Shown here in pieces: positions 23,975-31,858 of a DNA stretch of 35,649 bases; position 1 is the stretch's first letter; every line of letters begins with the position of its first letter. The stretch is from CAYPHA01 sp964410215 (lineage in GTDB: Bacteria > Calditrichota > Calditrichia > Calditrichales > CAYPHA01). A program made the translations under genes and the position numbers. A model generated the notes under the pieces. The model did not search any database, was not told the DNA's origin, and worked only from the letters and a program-made list of their open reading frames with translations. The stretch lies in NCBI GenBank assembly GCA_964410215.1, contig CAYPHA010000046.1:1-35649 (forward strand). The letters run 5' to 3'.

Positions 23975-24592
23975 ATGTTTGATCAATTTGAGCAGTTTTT
24001 TAATTCAATTGATCCCATGACGGCCTATTGGATTCTGTTCATAAGCGCGTTTGTGGAGAATGCCTTTCCCCCTATCCCCGGTGATACCGTAACCGTTCTC
24101 GGTGCCTATCTGATCACGGTCGGAAGCCTGTCATTCTGGGGCGTCTATATCTCGACAACCGCCGGAAGTGTCCTGGGATTCTTTACGATGTATCTTATCG
24201 GTATCCGGGTGGGGCCTTCCTTTTTCAAAACCGGGCGACGGGCGAAAATTTTCAGCGGGAAGCATACGGAAAAAGTAAAGAAATGGTTCGCTAATTACGG
24301 CTACTGGGTTGTATTGGCCAACCGTTTTCTGAGCGGTACCCGAAGCGTTATTTCATTGTTCGCCGGGTTTGTCTATCTAAAATGGTTCTGGGTGCTTTTA
24401 CTCTCCGCATTGAGCGCCATGCTGTGGAATGCCCTGCTTATATACGGGGGGTATCTTCTCGGAGCAAATTTACATGTTATTAGATCAATTCTTGGCCAGT
24501 ATAATAAAATTGTAATCGGACTGACCGTTATTATTCTTGCGGTGGTGCTGGTTCGCAGATATCTAATTAAACGCAGAAAAACAGCAGGATAA
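23975..24592 (+). CDS. DedA-family membrane protein
   Basis: A 205-residue polytopic protein of the DedA/SNARE-associated family, now linked to lipid (undecaprenyl phosphate and phosphatidylethanolamine) flipping. It shows the family motifs FVENAFPPIPGDTVTVLGAYL near the N-terminus, the VLGFFTMYLIGIRVG helix and NRFLSGTRSVISLFAGF in the middle. Several hydrophobic helices and a basic tail (RRYLIKRRK) follow. The 72-base gap to queA holds a small hairpin GGGAC/GTCCC. gltX starts nine bases after the stop, so it probably shares a transcript with the tRNA synthetase genes. Confidence 0.9.
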   Translation: MFDQFEQFFNSIDPMTAYWILFISAFVENAFPPIPGDTVTVLGAYLITVGSLSFWGVYISTTAGSVLGFFTMYLIGIRVGPSFFKTGRRAKIFSGKHTEKVKKWFANYGYWVVLANRFLSGTRSVISLFAGFVYLKWFWVLLLSALSAMLWNALLIYGGYLLGANLHVIRSILGQYNKIVIGLTVIILAVVLVRRYLIKRRKTAG

Positions 24593-24601
24593 CACACATT
24601 T

Positions 24602-26044
24602 ATGTCTGAAATAAAAGTTCGCTTTGCACCCAGTCCGACAGGTTTTGTCCATGTCGGCAGCCTTAGGACGGCACTCTATAATTACCTGTTTGCCCGCCAC
24701 CATGGAGGCAGACTGGTTCTGCGTATTGAAGATACCGATCGTAACCGCTTTGTCGAAGGCGCGGTCGATAACCTGATTAAAACCCTTGAATGGGCCGGCC
24801 TCGATTATGATGAAGGGCCGGCTGTCGGAGGAGACCACGGACCCTATTTTCAGTCGGAACGACTCAGGATTTACCGGGAATTGGTCCGTGAACTGGTCGC
24901 AAATGGACATGCCTACCCCTGTTTTTGTACAGCTGAACGGCTTGAAAAACTGAGATCGGAACGGATTGCCGGTAATGCGCCTCCAGGGATGTATGACCGG
25001 AAATGTGCCTCGATTCCGGCCGGTGAGGCTGAAACCAGAATGCAGGAAGAACCCCATACGATACGCATGAGGGTCCCTGAGGGTGGTGAGACGGTCTTTA
25101 CGGACCTTGTCCGGGAAGAAGTACGGTTTCAGAACGCCGTCATCGATGACCAGATTTTGTTGAAAAGCGATGGATTTCCGACCTACCACCTTGCCAATGT
25201 GGTGGATGACCATCTGATGGGTATTACGCACGTGATTCGTGGCGAGGAGTGGTTACCCAGTACACCGAAGCACGTGCTGTTGTATGATTTTTTCGGCTGG
25301 AATAAGCCGCAATTTGCCCACCTGCCTCTGCTGCTTAATCCCGATCGTTCCAAACTGAGTAAGCGCCAGGGCGATGTGGCGGTTGAAGACTACAGGAAAA
25401 ATGGTGTTCTACCACAGGCATTGCTGAATTTTGTAGCGCTTCTCGGCTGGAGCGCGGGCGAGGATGATAAAGAATTGTTCACTATGGAAGAAATGATCGA
25501 AGCCTTCGGACTGGACCGGGTCAATAAATCCGGTGCCGTATTTGACACAGATAAACTGGTCTGGATGAACGGTGTTTACATCCGTAATTTACCCGAAGAT
25601 GCTTATTTGCAGTCGGCTCTCGACTGGTTCAGCGAAAATGACCGGCCTCTTGAAATGAATGAGACAACGCGTCAGATATTGCTTTCCGTGCGGGAACGTG
25701 TCAACACCTTCAGTGAATTGAAAGAAAAAACAGCGCTGTTTTTTGAGGATAAACTGACATACTATTCAGATGATGCCGTTGAGTGGCTTGAACGGGAATC
25801 AAGTAAAACGATATTTGAAATTCTTGCGCGTGAACTGGAGAAAATGCCTTCTGTTTCGCTGGATGATTTTAAACATTTGATGAAAACCGTTCAGCAGGAA
25901 TCGGGTGTTAAGGGAAAGGATCTGTGGATGCCGGTACGGGCAGCAATAACCGGGATGACGGAAGGCCCTGAATTGCCCGTCGTTATTCAGATTCTTGGAA
26001 AAGATAAAGTGTCTGCGTTTGTACAACAAGCATTAAACCGGTAG
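24602..26044 (+). CDS. gltX: Glutamyl-tRNA synthetase
   Basis: A 480-residue class I synthetase that charges tRNA-Glu. The HIGH box is HVGS in RFAPSPTGFVHVGSLRTALY and the KMSKS box is KLSKRQG. RIEDTDRNRF is typical of the glutamate enzyme. Cys residues in PCFCTAERL and in YDRKC mark the zinc-binding insertion. Length and domain order are normal for the bacterial enzyme. Because the window also holds glnS, this enzyme is expected to be discriminating, charging only tRNA-Glu. It is co-directional with ddl, eight bases downstream. Confidence 0.96.
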   Translation: MSEIKVRFAPSPTGFVHVGSLRTALYNYLFARHHGGRLVLRIEDTDRNRFVEGAVDNLIKTLEWAGLDYDEGPAVGGDHGPYFQSERLRIYRELVRELVANGHAYPCFCTAERLEKLRSERIAGNAPPGMYDRKCASIPAGEAETRMQEEPHTIRMRVPEGGETVFTDLVREEVRFQNAVIDDQILLKSDGFPTYHLANVVDDHLMGITHVIRGEEWLPSTPKHVLLYDFFGWNKPQFAHLPLLLNPDRSKLSKRQGDVAVEDYRKNGVLPQALLNFVALLGWSAGEDDKELFTMEEMIEAFGLDRVNKSGAVFDTDKLVWMNGVYIRNLPEDAYLQSALDWFSENDRPLEMNETTRQILLSVRERVNTFSELKEKTALFFEDKLTYYSDDAVEWLERESSKTIFEILARELEKMPSVSLDDFKHLMKTVQQESGVKGKDLWMPVRAAITGMTEGPELPVVIQILGKDKVSAFVQQALNR

Positions 26045-26051
26045 GTAGCCT

Positions 26052-27062
26052 ATGCGAGTGGTTGTTTTAATGGGAGGCGATTCTCCCGAACGCGATGTGT
26101 CGCTGGTTACTGGTGATAACGTTGCCAAAGCCCTGGTTGAAAATGGTCATGAAGTCATAAAAATCGACCCTGTCGCGACCCGTGAGGAGCAACGAAACCT
26201 GAACCATCAGCATTCTCATCTCATCGGGTTTGATTACCCTGAAGAAGAGCACCTCAAGTTACATGAGAGAAGCTATTATCTGCGGAATATGCTGTTGATC
26301 ATGCGCCTGAAACCGGATCTCGTGTTCAATGCCCTGCACGGCGGAAAAGGCGAGAACGGTATTGTTCAGGGTATGCTCGATTCCATGGGTACTGCCTATA
26401 CGGGATCGAACCGCGTGGCCAGTATGATCGCAATGGATAAAGACCTGTCCAAAACCTTTTTTCGTACAGCCAAACTGCAGACACCGCGGTCCCAGGTGCT
26501 GGATCGTCCGGATGCCTCCCGTAAGCGTATAAAAAAACTGGTCTATCCGCAGGTGGTAAAACCGAATGACCAGGGATCCACGATCGGTGTGAAAATCGTT
26601 CGAAATTATGATGAGCTGGAAACCGCGATCGATGAAGCCTTCCAGTACAGCCAGAAAGTTATTGTCGAAGAATATATTGCCGGCAAGGAACTGACCGTCG
26701 GAATCATTAAAAACCGCATGCTGCCGGTCATTGAAATTGTGCCAAAGCACGATTTTTTTGATTATGAATGCAAATACCAGAATGGTCTCACGGATTATGT
26801 GCTGCCTGCCAGAATACCCGATGAGCAGGCACGGGAATTACAGAACCTGGCTTTTAAAGCCCATAACCTTCTGGGATGTAATGGCTATTCCAGAGTCGAT
26901 TTCCGTGTTTCAGAAGACGGTGAACCATACATACTGGAAGTGAACACACTGCCCGGTTTTACCAGCCACAGTCTGGTACCGATGGCAGCAAAGTTCGCCG
27001 GAATCAATTTCAATTCCCTGGTTGAAATGATCGTTGAAGAAGCCATAAATCCGAATAATTGA
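26052..27062 (+). CDS. ddl: D-alanine--D-alanine ligase
   Basis: A 336-residue ATP-grasp ligase that makes D-Ala-D-Ala for peptidoglycan. It starts VVVLMGGDSPERDVSLVTG, has ALHGGKGENGIVQGMLD, the VVKPNDQGSTIGV ATP-binding strand, the omega-loop region KHDFFDYECKYQNGLTDYV and the C-terminal LEVNTLPGFTSHSLVP that holds the catalytic Arg/Asn neighbourhood. All parts are intact. It lies between gltX and cysS with gaps of 8 and 21 bases. Confidence 0.95.
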   Translation: MRVVVLMGGDSPERDVSLVTGDNVAKALVENGHEVIKIDPVATREEQRNLNHQHSHLIGFDYPEEEHLKLHERSYYLRNMLLIMRLKPDLVFNALHGGKGENGIVQGMLDSMGTAYTGSNRVASMIAMDKDLSKTFFRTAKLQTPRSQVLDRPDASRKRIKKLVYPQVVKPNDQGSTIGVKIVRNYDELETAIDEAFQYSQKVIVEEYIAGKELTVGIIKNRMLPVIEIVPKHDFFDYECKYQNGLTDYVLPARIPDEQARELQNLAFKAHNLLGCNGYSRVDFRVSEDGEPYILEVNTLPGFTSHSLVPMAAKFAGINFNSLVEMIVEEAINPNN

Positions 27063-27083
27063 TAAAAGAATACGAGTCGGAAT

Positions 27084-28544
27084 ATGAAAACATTACATGT
27101 TTTTAATACACTCACCCGTAAAAAGGAGGAATTCAAGGCGCTGACACCCGGGTTTGTGGGTGTTTATGTCTGCGGACCGACTGTTTACGGACACGCCCAT
27201 CTCGGCCATGCAAAGAGCTATATCAGTTTCGACCTGGTCATCCGTTATCTGCGCTACCTGGGAAACAGAGTCCGTTACGTTCAGAATATTACCGATGTCG
27301 GCCACCTTGTCAGCGATGCGGATGAGGGAGAGGACAAGATAAATAAACAGGCCAGACTGGAAAAACTGGAACCCATGGAGGTTGTTGAACGGTATACCCG
27401 CAGCTTCTTTGAAGATATGGATGCCCTGAATGTGTTGCGGCCGGATATCTCACCGCGTGCTTCCGGCCATATTCCCGAACAGATTGATCTGATTGAACGG
27501 CTGATCGGGAAAGGTTATGCCTACGAAAGTGAAGGAAACGTCTATTTTGATGTCAGTAAATTCCCGGAATACGGGAAACTTTCGGGACGGAAAGTGGAGG
27601 ACCTGGTCGCCGGTTCCCGCGTCGATGTGCAAAGTGATAAAAAACATCCGGCTGATTTTGCCCTCTGGAAACGGGCGGAACCCGAGCATCTCATGCGCTG
27701 GAAAAGTCCCTGGGGTGTCGGATATCCCGGATGGCACCTGGAATGCTCGAGTATGTCGAACAAATACCTGGGCGAAACCTTTGACATCCACGGTGGAGGA
27801 CTGGAAAATGTCTTCCCTCATCATGAATGCGAAATTGCCCAGAGTGAAGCGGCAAACGGAAAGGCTTTTGCCAGATACTGGATCCATAATAATATGGTCA
27901 CGGTGGACGGTGTTAAAATGGGGAAGTCGCTCGGTAATTTTGTTACTGTAAAAGACGCTTTGCAGAAGTACCCGCCTATGGCGATACGCTTTTTTGTCTT
28001 AAGCAGTCACTATCGCTCACCTTTGGATTTCAGTGAAGATGCCATCAAAGCAGCCGGAAAGGGATATGAGCGCATCCTTCAGAATTTCAGACGTCTGGCG
28101 GGTGTGACCACAAAGACGATGGATGCGGATACAGAAATCGGGGAGAAAACCAACACATTCAGAAAGCGCTTTGAAAAGGCAATGAATGATGATTTCAATT
28201 CCCCGCAAGCGATAGCGGCCCTGTTTGATTACTTCCGGGACCTGAATGCGCGCCTTGATCAGCTCGGTGATGAGGTCCCTGCTCTATCCCGTGATCATAT
28301 TCTGCAGGTGCTTGAAAAAACAGTCGGATCCGTCCTTGGCCTCATGCCGGAATCATTACATGCAGAAACCGAAACCACGCGGACCCATCATATGAATGCG
28401 GTCATGCAGGTTCTCCTTGAATTACGCAACCAGTTGCGGAGCCGCAAGAACTTTGAACTTGCCGATTTGATCAGAAACCGTCTTGCGGACCTTCAGATCG
28501 AAATAAAAGATACGCCCAAAGGCACCGTCTGGGAACAAAAATAA
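27084..28544 (+). CDS. cysS: Cysteinyl-tRNA synthetase
   Basis: A 486-residue class I synthetase. Zinc is bound by Cys30 in VCGPTVYGHAHLGHA, by the Cys in GWHLECSSM and by the His/Glu-Cys part of FPHHECEIAQSEA. The HIGH box is HLGH (residues 39-42) and the KMSKS box is KMGKSLGNF, a Gly variant that I have seen in other bacterial enzymes. The C-terminal anticodon-binding part is full-length. It is the last gene of the gltX-ddl-cysS series; a hairpin region follows. Confidence 0.96.
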   Translation: MKTLHVFNTLTRKKEEFKALTPGFVGVYVCGPTVYGHAHLGHAKSYISFDLVIRYLRYLGNRVRYVQNITDVGHLVSDADEGEDKINKQARLEKLEPMEVVERYTRSFFEDMDALNVLRPDISPRASGHIPEQIDLIERLIGKGYAYESEGNVYFDVSKFPEYGKLSGRKVEDLVAGSRVDVQSDKKHPADFALWKRAEPEHLMRWKSPWGVGYPGWHLECSSMSNKYLGETFDIHGGGLENVFPHHECEIAQSEAANGKAFARYWIHNNMVTVDGVKMGKSLGNFVTVKDALQKYPPMAIRFFVLSSHYRSPLDFSEDAIKAAGKGYERILQNFRRLAGVTTKTMDADTEIGEKTNTFRKRFEKAMNDDFNSPQAIAALFDYFRDLNARLDQLGDEVPALSRDHILQVLEKTVGSVLGLMPESLHAETETTRTHHMNAVMQVLLELRNQLRSRKNFELADLIRNRLADLQIEIKDTPKGTVWEQK

Positions 28545-28570
28545 TCCTCCCGCATTTAAAATATCAGTGT

Positions 28571-28623
28571 CACAATAATCATAGAATTCCAGCACAGTGT
28601 GTCGGAATTCTATTCGGTTTGTG
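28571..28623. repeat. Long inverted repeat after cysS
   Basis: ATAGAATTCC at 28581-28590 pairs perfectly with GGAATTCTAT at 28604-28613 around a 13-base loop. Beyond a 5x5 internal loop, CACAA (28571-28575) pairs with TTGTG (28619-28623). No T tract follows, so it may be a cysS mRNA end, a processing site or a protein-binding palindrome rather than a classic terminator. Confidence 0.7.
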
Positions 28624-28725
28624 ATGTAATTTCCGTCATTAAGGGCGAAATGATATAGATATGGTAGTTGTTTATTTTTTTTAAATAAAATAAATACAAG
28701 TGGTTATGTCTTTTTTAAATATAAT

Positions 28726-28741
28726 TGGCATAGATTTTGTA
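28726..28741 (+). promoter_or_regulatory. Sigma-54-like -24/-12 element before the structured RNA
   Basis: TGGCATAGATTTTGTA keeps TGGCA of the -24 box and TTG of the -12 box with ten bases between GG and GT. It deviates by T for C in the -12 GC pair. The implied start is near 28752, about 19 bases before the long stem of the downstream RNA. Confidence 0.4.
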
Positions 28742-28751
28742 TAACTTAGAT

Positions 28752-28875
28752 GCGAGTTAGGTCGTTGGTTGAGAGGTAGAAATAATTCAGGTACTACTCC
28801 TTTAATGAAAGTGAGTTTTTAAGCCTCCTTACCCCCTCCTTATAAAGGATAGAATTATTTCACCTCTCTTTTTTT
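28752..28875 (+). ncRNA. Structured small RNA or glnS leader with terminator and anti-Shine-Dalgarno repeats
   Basis: GAGAGGTAGAAATAATTC (28771-28788) pairs with GAATTATTTCACCTCTC (28852-28868): 17 base pairs with one bulged A, followed at once by seven T, which makes an intrinsic terminator. The 63-base loop holds two further hairpins: ACTCCTTT with AAAG-T-GAGT (28796-28803 and 28808-28816) and TCCTT/AAGGA (28837-28841 and 28845-28849). The loop also holds two copies of CCTCCTTA (28824-28831 and 28835-28842), the sequence of the 16S rRNA anti-Shine-Dalgarno tail. The first copy is unpaired in this fold. TGAAAGTG (28806-28813) can alternatively pair with CACTTTCA (28892-28899), so an attenuator for glnS is possible. 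The 5' end is inferred from the sigma-54-like element. It matches no RNA family I know. Confidence 0.55.
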
Positions 28876-28983
28876 ATTACTTACGCATTGCCACTTTCAC
28901 CGAAAACTGTTATTTTCCATACAATTATTTATAATTCTCTAATTTCATAAACCGGACATCCTGTCCTGACTAAAATAGGTCTA

Positions 28984-30684
28984 ATGCGTATGAAAACAGA
29001 CGAACAACCGAAGCTTGCTGCCAATTTTATCAGAAATATCATCCAGGAAGACAATGCAAACGGAAAATTTCAGGGACGTGTACACACACGATTCCCGCCG
29101 GAACCTAACGGTTACCTGCATATCGGTCATGCGAAATCGATCTGCCTTAATTTTGGCATGGCTGCGGAGTTCAATGGTAAGTGCAATCTGCGTTTCGACG
29201 ACACCAATCCGATCAAAGAAGAAATGGAGTTTGTCGAATCGATTATCGCAGATATACGCTGGCTGGGGTATGACTGGGGAGACAGGATGTTTTTTGCATC
29301 CGATTATTTTGACCAGCTATATGAATACGCACTTGACCTGATCAGGAAGGGTAAAGCGTATGTTGACAGTCTGCCACCGGAGCAGATCCGTGAATACCGT
29401 GGTACACTCAAGCAACCGGGACGAAACAGTCCTTACCGCGATCGGCCGGTAGAGGAAAATCTTGATCTTTTTGAGCGTATGAAGACCGGTGAATTTTCCG
29501 AAGGGGCCCATGTGTTGCGGGCTAAAATAGATATGGCTTCTCCAAACCTGAACATGAGGGATCCCGTCCTGTACCGGATTCTGCACGCGTCTCATCACAG
29601 AACCGGTGATAGATGGTGCATATACCCGATGTATGACTGGGCCCACGGGCAGTCCGATTCGATCGAAGGGATTACACATTCCCTGTGTACGCTTGAATTT
29701 GAAGATCACCGTCCGTTATATGACTGGTTCCTGGATGCGTTGGAAATCTATCATCCCCAGCAGATTGAGTTTGCCCGGCTTAACCTCACCTATACAGTTA
29801 TGAGTAAACGGAAATTACTCAGACTGGTAGCCGAAAAGTATGTCAAAGGCTGGGATGATCCAAGGATGCCGACCCTGTCCGGTTTGAGGAGACGTGGATA
29901 CACGCCGGCTGCCATCCGCATGCTGTGTGAACGTATCGGTGTGGCCAAGGCGGAAAATACGGTGGAAATTGCATTGCTGGAGCACTGTCTGCGGGAAGAC
30001 CTGAATGTGCACGCCTTGAGGGTGATGGCCGTGTTGCGTCCCCTGAAAGTCGTGATCATCAATTATCCGGAAGATCAGGTGGAAGAAGTGGAGGCGGAAA
30101 ACAATCCAGAAAAACCTGAAGCCGGAAAACGAAAATTGCCTTTCAGCCGTGAGCTCTATATTGAGAAAGATGACTTTATGGAAGATCCGCCCAGGAAATA
30201 TTTTCGCCTGGCTCCGGGGAAGGAAGTGCGCCTGAAACATGCCTATTATATTACATGTGTCGATGTGATTAGGGAAGAATCGGGGGAAATAAAGGAACTG
30301 CACTGTACGTATGATCCGGCATCACGGGGCGGGTGGACCGAAGATGGCAGGAAAGTGAAGGGGACGTTACATTGGGTTGCCGCCCGCCATGCTGTGGACG
30401 GAGAAGTGCGTCTTTATGATCACCTCTTTATGAAAGAAGATCCTGATGAAACGGAAGAGGGAAAGGATTTCATTTCCAATCTGAATCCGGATTCGCTCGA
30501 AGTGCTCACCGGCTGCAAGCTGGAGCCGGGTTTGCTGCATGCGGACCCTGAGACCCGCTATCAGTTTCTCCGGCTGGGGTATTTTGTACCGGATAATGAT
30601 TCCCGGCCGGACCATCCCGTCTTCAACCGGACCACTTCCCTGCGGGATACCTGGGCGCGCATCACCCGTTCCCAGAATAAATGA
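28984..30684 (+). CDS. glnS: Glutaminyl-tRNA synthetase
   Basis: A 566-residue class I synthetase that charges tRNA-Gln directly. PPEPNGYLHIGHAKSICLNF contains the HIGH box at residues 46-49. RFDDTNP, the CIYPMYDWAHGQSDSIEGI motif specific for the glutamine enzyme, and the KMSKS variant VMSKRKL are all present. The C-terminal two-barrel anticodon-binding part is complete (FSRELYIEKDDFMEDPPRKY, then FNRTTSLRDTW). The start is ATG 28984 with AGG at -8; ATG 28990 is an alternative. Its long leader contains the structured RNA. The cobalamin adenosyltransferase gene follows after 40 bases. Confidence 0.95.
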   Translation: MRMKTDEQPKLAANFIRNIIQEDNANGKFQGRVHTRFPPEPNGYLHIGHAKSICLNFGMAAEFNGKCNLRFDDTNPIKEEMEFVESIIADIRWLGYDWGDRMFFASDYFDQLYEYALDLIRKGKAYVDSLPPEQIREYRGTLKQPGRNSPYRDRPVEENLDLFERMKTGEFSEGAHVLRAKIDMASPNLNMRDPVLYRILHASHHRTGDRWCIYPMYDWAHGQSDSIEGITHSLCTLEFEDHRPLYDWFLDALEIYHPQQIEFARLNLTYTVMSKRKLLRLVAEKYVKGWDDPRMPTLSGLRRRGYTPAAIRMLCERIGVAKAENTVEIALLEHCLREDLNVHALRVMAVLRPLKVVIINYPEDQVEEVEAENNPEKPEAGKRKLPFSRELYIEKDDFMEDPPRKYFRLAPGKEVRLKHAYYITCVDVIREESGEIKELHCTYDPASRGGWTEDGRKVKGTLHWVAARHAVDGEVRLYDHLFMKEDPDETEEGKDFISNLNPDSLEVLTGCKLEPGLLHADPETRYQFLRLGYFVPDNDSRPDHPVFNRTTSLRDTWARITRSQNK

Positions 30685-30724
30685 TGTGTTGCTGCAATAT
30701 AATCGCACATAAAACGGAAATACT

Positions 30725-31288
30725 ATGAAAATTTATACAGGTTTTGGTGACAAGGGCAATACATCGCTTTTCGGGGGTGAGGTGGTACCTAAGTCACATC
30801 TTCGGGTTGAATTGTATGGTACCATCGATGAACTGAACAGTACGGTGGGGATTCTGCGACTGAAAGCAGAGGATGCACCGACACGGGAGCTGCTGAAAAA
30901 AATTCAGAATGATCTTTTTACCCTGTCGTCGGAAATTGCAACACCGGACAGTGAAAAACACCGCAATTTTGACCATTTGATTCAGGATACCGATGTCCGT
31001 CATCTGGAAGAAGAAATCGACCGTATTGACGACACACTTGTTCCCCTGCGTCATTTTATCCTTCCCGGAGGAACGGAGGCGGCCGCTTTCGGTCATCTGT
31101 GCCGAACCGTATGCCGCCGGGCGGAACGTATTCTCACCACGCTTGCCATACATACGGATGTCCGTCCGGTACTCGGTGTCTACCTGAACCGGCTGAGCGA
31201 TATGTTTTTTGTGCTGGCCCGGTATCAGAACAAAATCAGGAAGGTGAATGATGTCACCTGGCAGGGAATTACGCGGAAGGATAAATAA
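30725..31288 (+). CDS. PduO-type ATP:cob(I)alamin adenosyltransferase
   Basis: A 187-residue PduO/MMAB-type corrinoid adenosyltransferase that makes coenzyme B12 (adenosylcobalamin) from ATP and cob(I)alamin. Its signature N-terminus YTGFGDKGNTSLFGG is the ATP-binding loop. VELYGTIDELNSTVG, PGGTEAAAFGHLCRTVCRRAER and YLNRLSDMFFVLARY follow in the usual order. Length is normal. It makes the adenosyl cofactor for mutases or ribonucleotide reductase, none of which is in the window. It lies 40 bases after glnS, with a 294-base gap behind it. No cobalamin riboswitch is seen upstream. Confidence 0.92.
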   Translation: MKIYTGFGDKGNTSLFGGEVVPKSHLRVELYGTIDELNSTVGILRLKAEDAPTRELLKKIQNDLFTLSSEIATPDSEKHRNFDHLIQDTDVRHLEEEIDRIDDTLVPLRHFILPGGTEAAAFGHLCRTVCRRAERILTTLAIHTDVRPVLGVYLNRLSDMFFVLARYQNKIRKVNDVTWQGITRKDK

Positions 31289-31582
31289 GGGGAAGTGATA
31301 TCAGAACGCTTATTAAAATTATTTACTATTCTGCAAGATCATACAATTACAAATAAATGGTTCATTCCGACAATTGATAAAATAGCGCGCCGATATTTTT
31401 AGAAGTTGGAACAGGCTCGTTTTCGTTCATATGAAGGCTATGTGGTAATATATTGGAATTCATGTACTTAACGGGATGTATTATTTTAGAAAGCGGCCTT
31501 TTAAAATGGCATGATTCTTGTCATTTATATATGCATATTTTGTTTACGGGATAATAAATATTCAATATAATAGGGAGAGGCT
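31289..31582. other. Intergenic region before the 2-oxoacid:ferredoxin oxidoreductase genes
   Basis: About 290 AT-rich bases without a gene. A sigma-54-like element lies at 31507-31522, and TATAAT occurs at 31567-31572, too close to the ATG to be a useful -10. GGGAGAGG before the ATG at 31583 is the ribosome binding site. I see no riboswitch or terminator. Confidence 0.5.
31507..31522 (+). promoter_or_regulatory. Sigma-54-like -24/-12 promoter of the oxidoreductase operon
   Basis: TGGCATGATTCTTGTC keeps TGGCA, the G at position seven and TTG, with ten bases between GG and GT. Its first ten bases, TGGCATGATT, resemble those of the element at 3176-3191. The implied start near 31533 leaves a 50-base leader. 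Confidence 0.42.
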
Positions 31583-31858
31583 ATGGACACTAAAACGCTC
31601 GAGAAAGCCGTGGTTCAGGTTGTCCCTGAGCTCTGCAAGGGATGCGGCTTATGCATCGATGCCTGCCCGCAAAATGTCCTGAAATTTCATACCAAATTTA
31701 ACAGTAAAGGGTACCATTACGCCTACTATACGGGTGATAAATGTACCGGGTGTGGTGTTTGTTTTTATGCCTGTCCGGAACCGGAGGCTATTGTTGTTTA
31801 TAAAAAAGGTTACGAATATACAGACGAGGAGGAAGCTTCATGGCAAAACTTCTCTTAA
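31583..31858 (+). CDS. korD: 2-oxoacid:ferredoxin oxidoreductase, delta subunit (two 4Fe-4S clusters)
   Basis: A 91-residue ferredoxin-like subunit. Two complete CxxCxxCxxxCP motifs are visible (CKGCGLCIDACP and CTGCGVCFYACP), each for one 4Fe-4S cluster. It passes electrons from the thiamine-diphosphate site to ferredoxin. GGGAGAGG supports the start. It is the first gene of the operon and overlaps the alpha gene by 19 bases, with the ribosome binding site of the latter (GAGGAGG) inside it. Substrate (2-oxoglutarate, 2-oxoisovalerate or other) is not shown by this subunit. Confidence 0.9.
   Translation: MDTKTLEKAVVQVVPELCKGCGLCIDACPQNVLKFHTKFNSKGYHYAYYTGDKCTGCGVCFYACPEPEAIVVYKKGYEYTDEEEASWQNFS

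Larger units (their letters stand above)
28545..28983. other. Long intergenic region upstream of glnS
   Basis: About 440 bases without a protein gene. From left to right: a long hairpin (28571-28623), an AT-rich stretch, a sigma-54-like element (28726-28741), a structured-RNA candidate with terminator (28752-28875), a TATAAT (28930-28935) that could be the -10 of a glnS promoter, and a small hairpin GGACA/TGTCC (28954-28966) just before the glnS start. Confidence 0.6.

Noticed and set aside
28752..28983. T-box riboswitch in front of glnS
   Set aside because: I do not find the conserved T-box core sequence or a specifier loop; the structure is a simple long stem with small hairpins.
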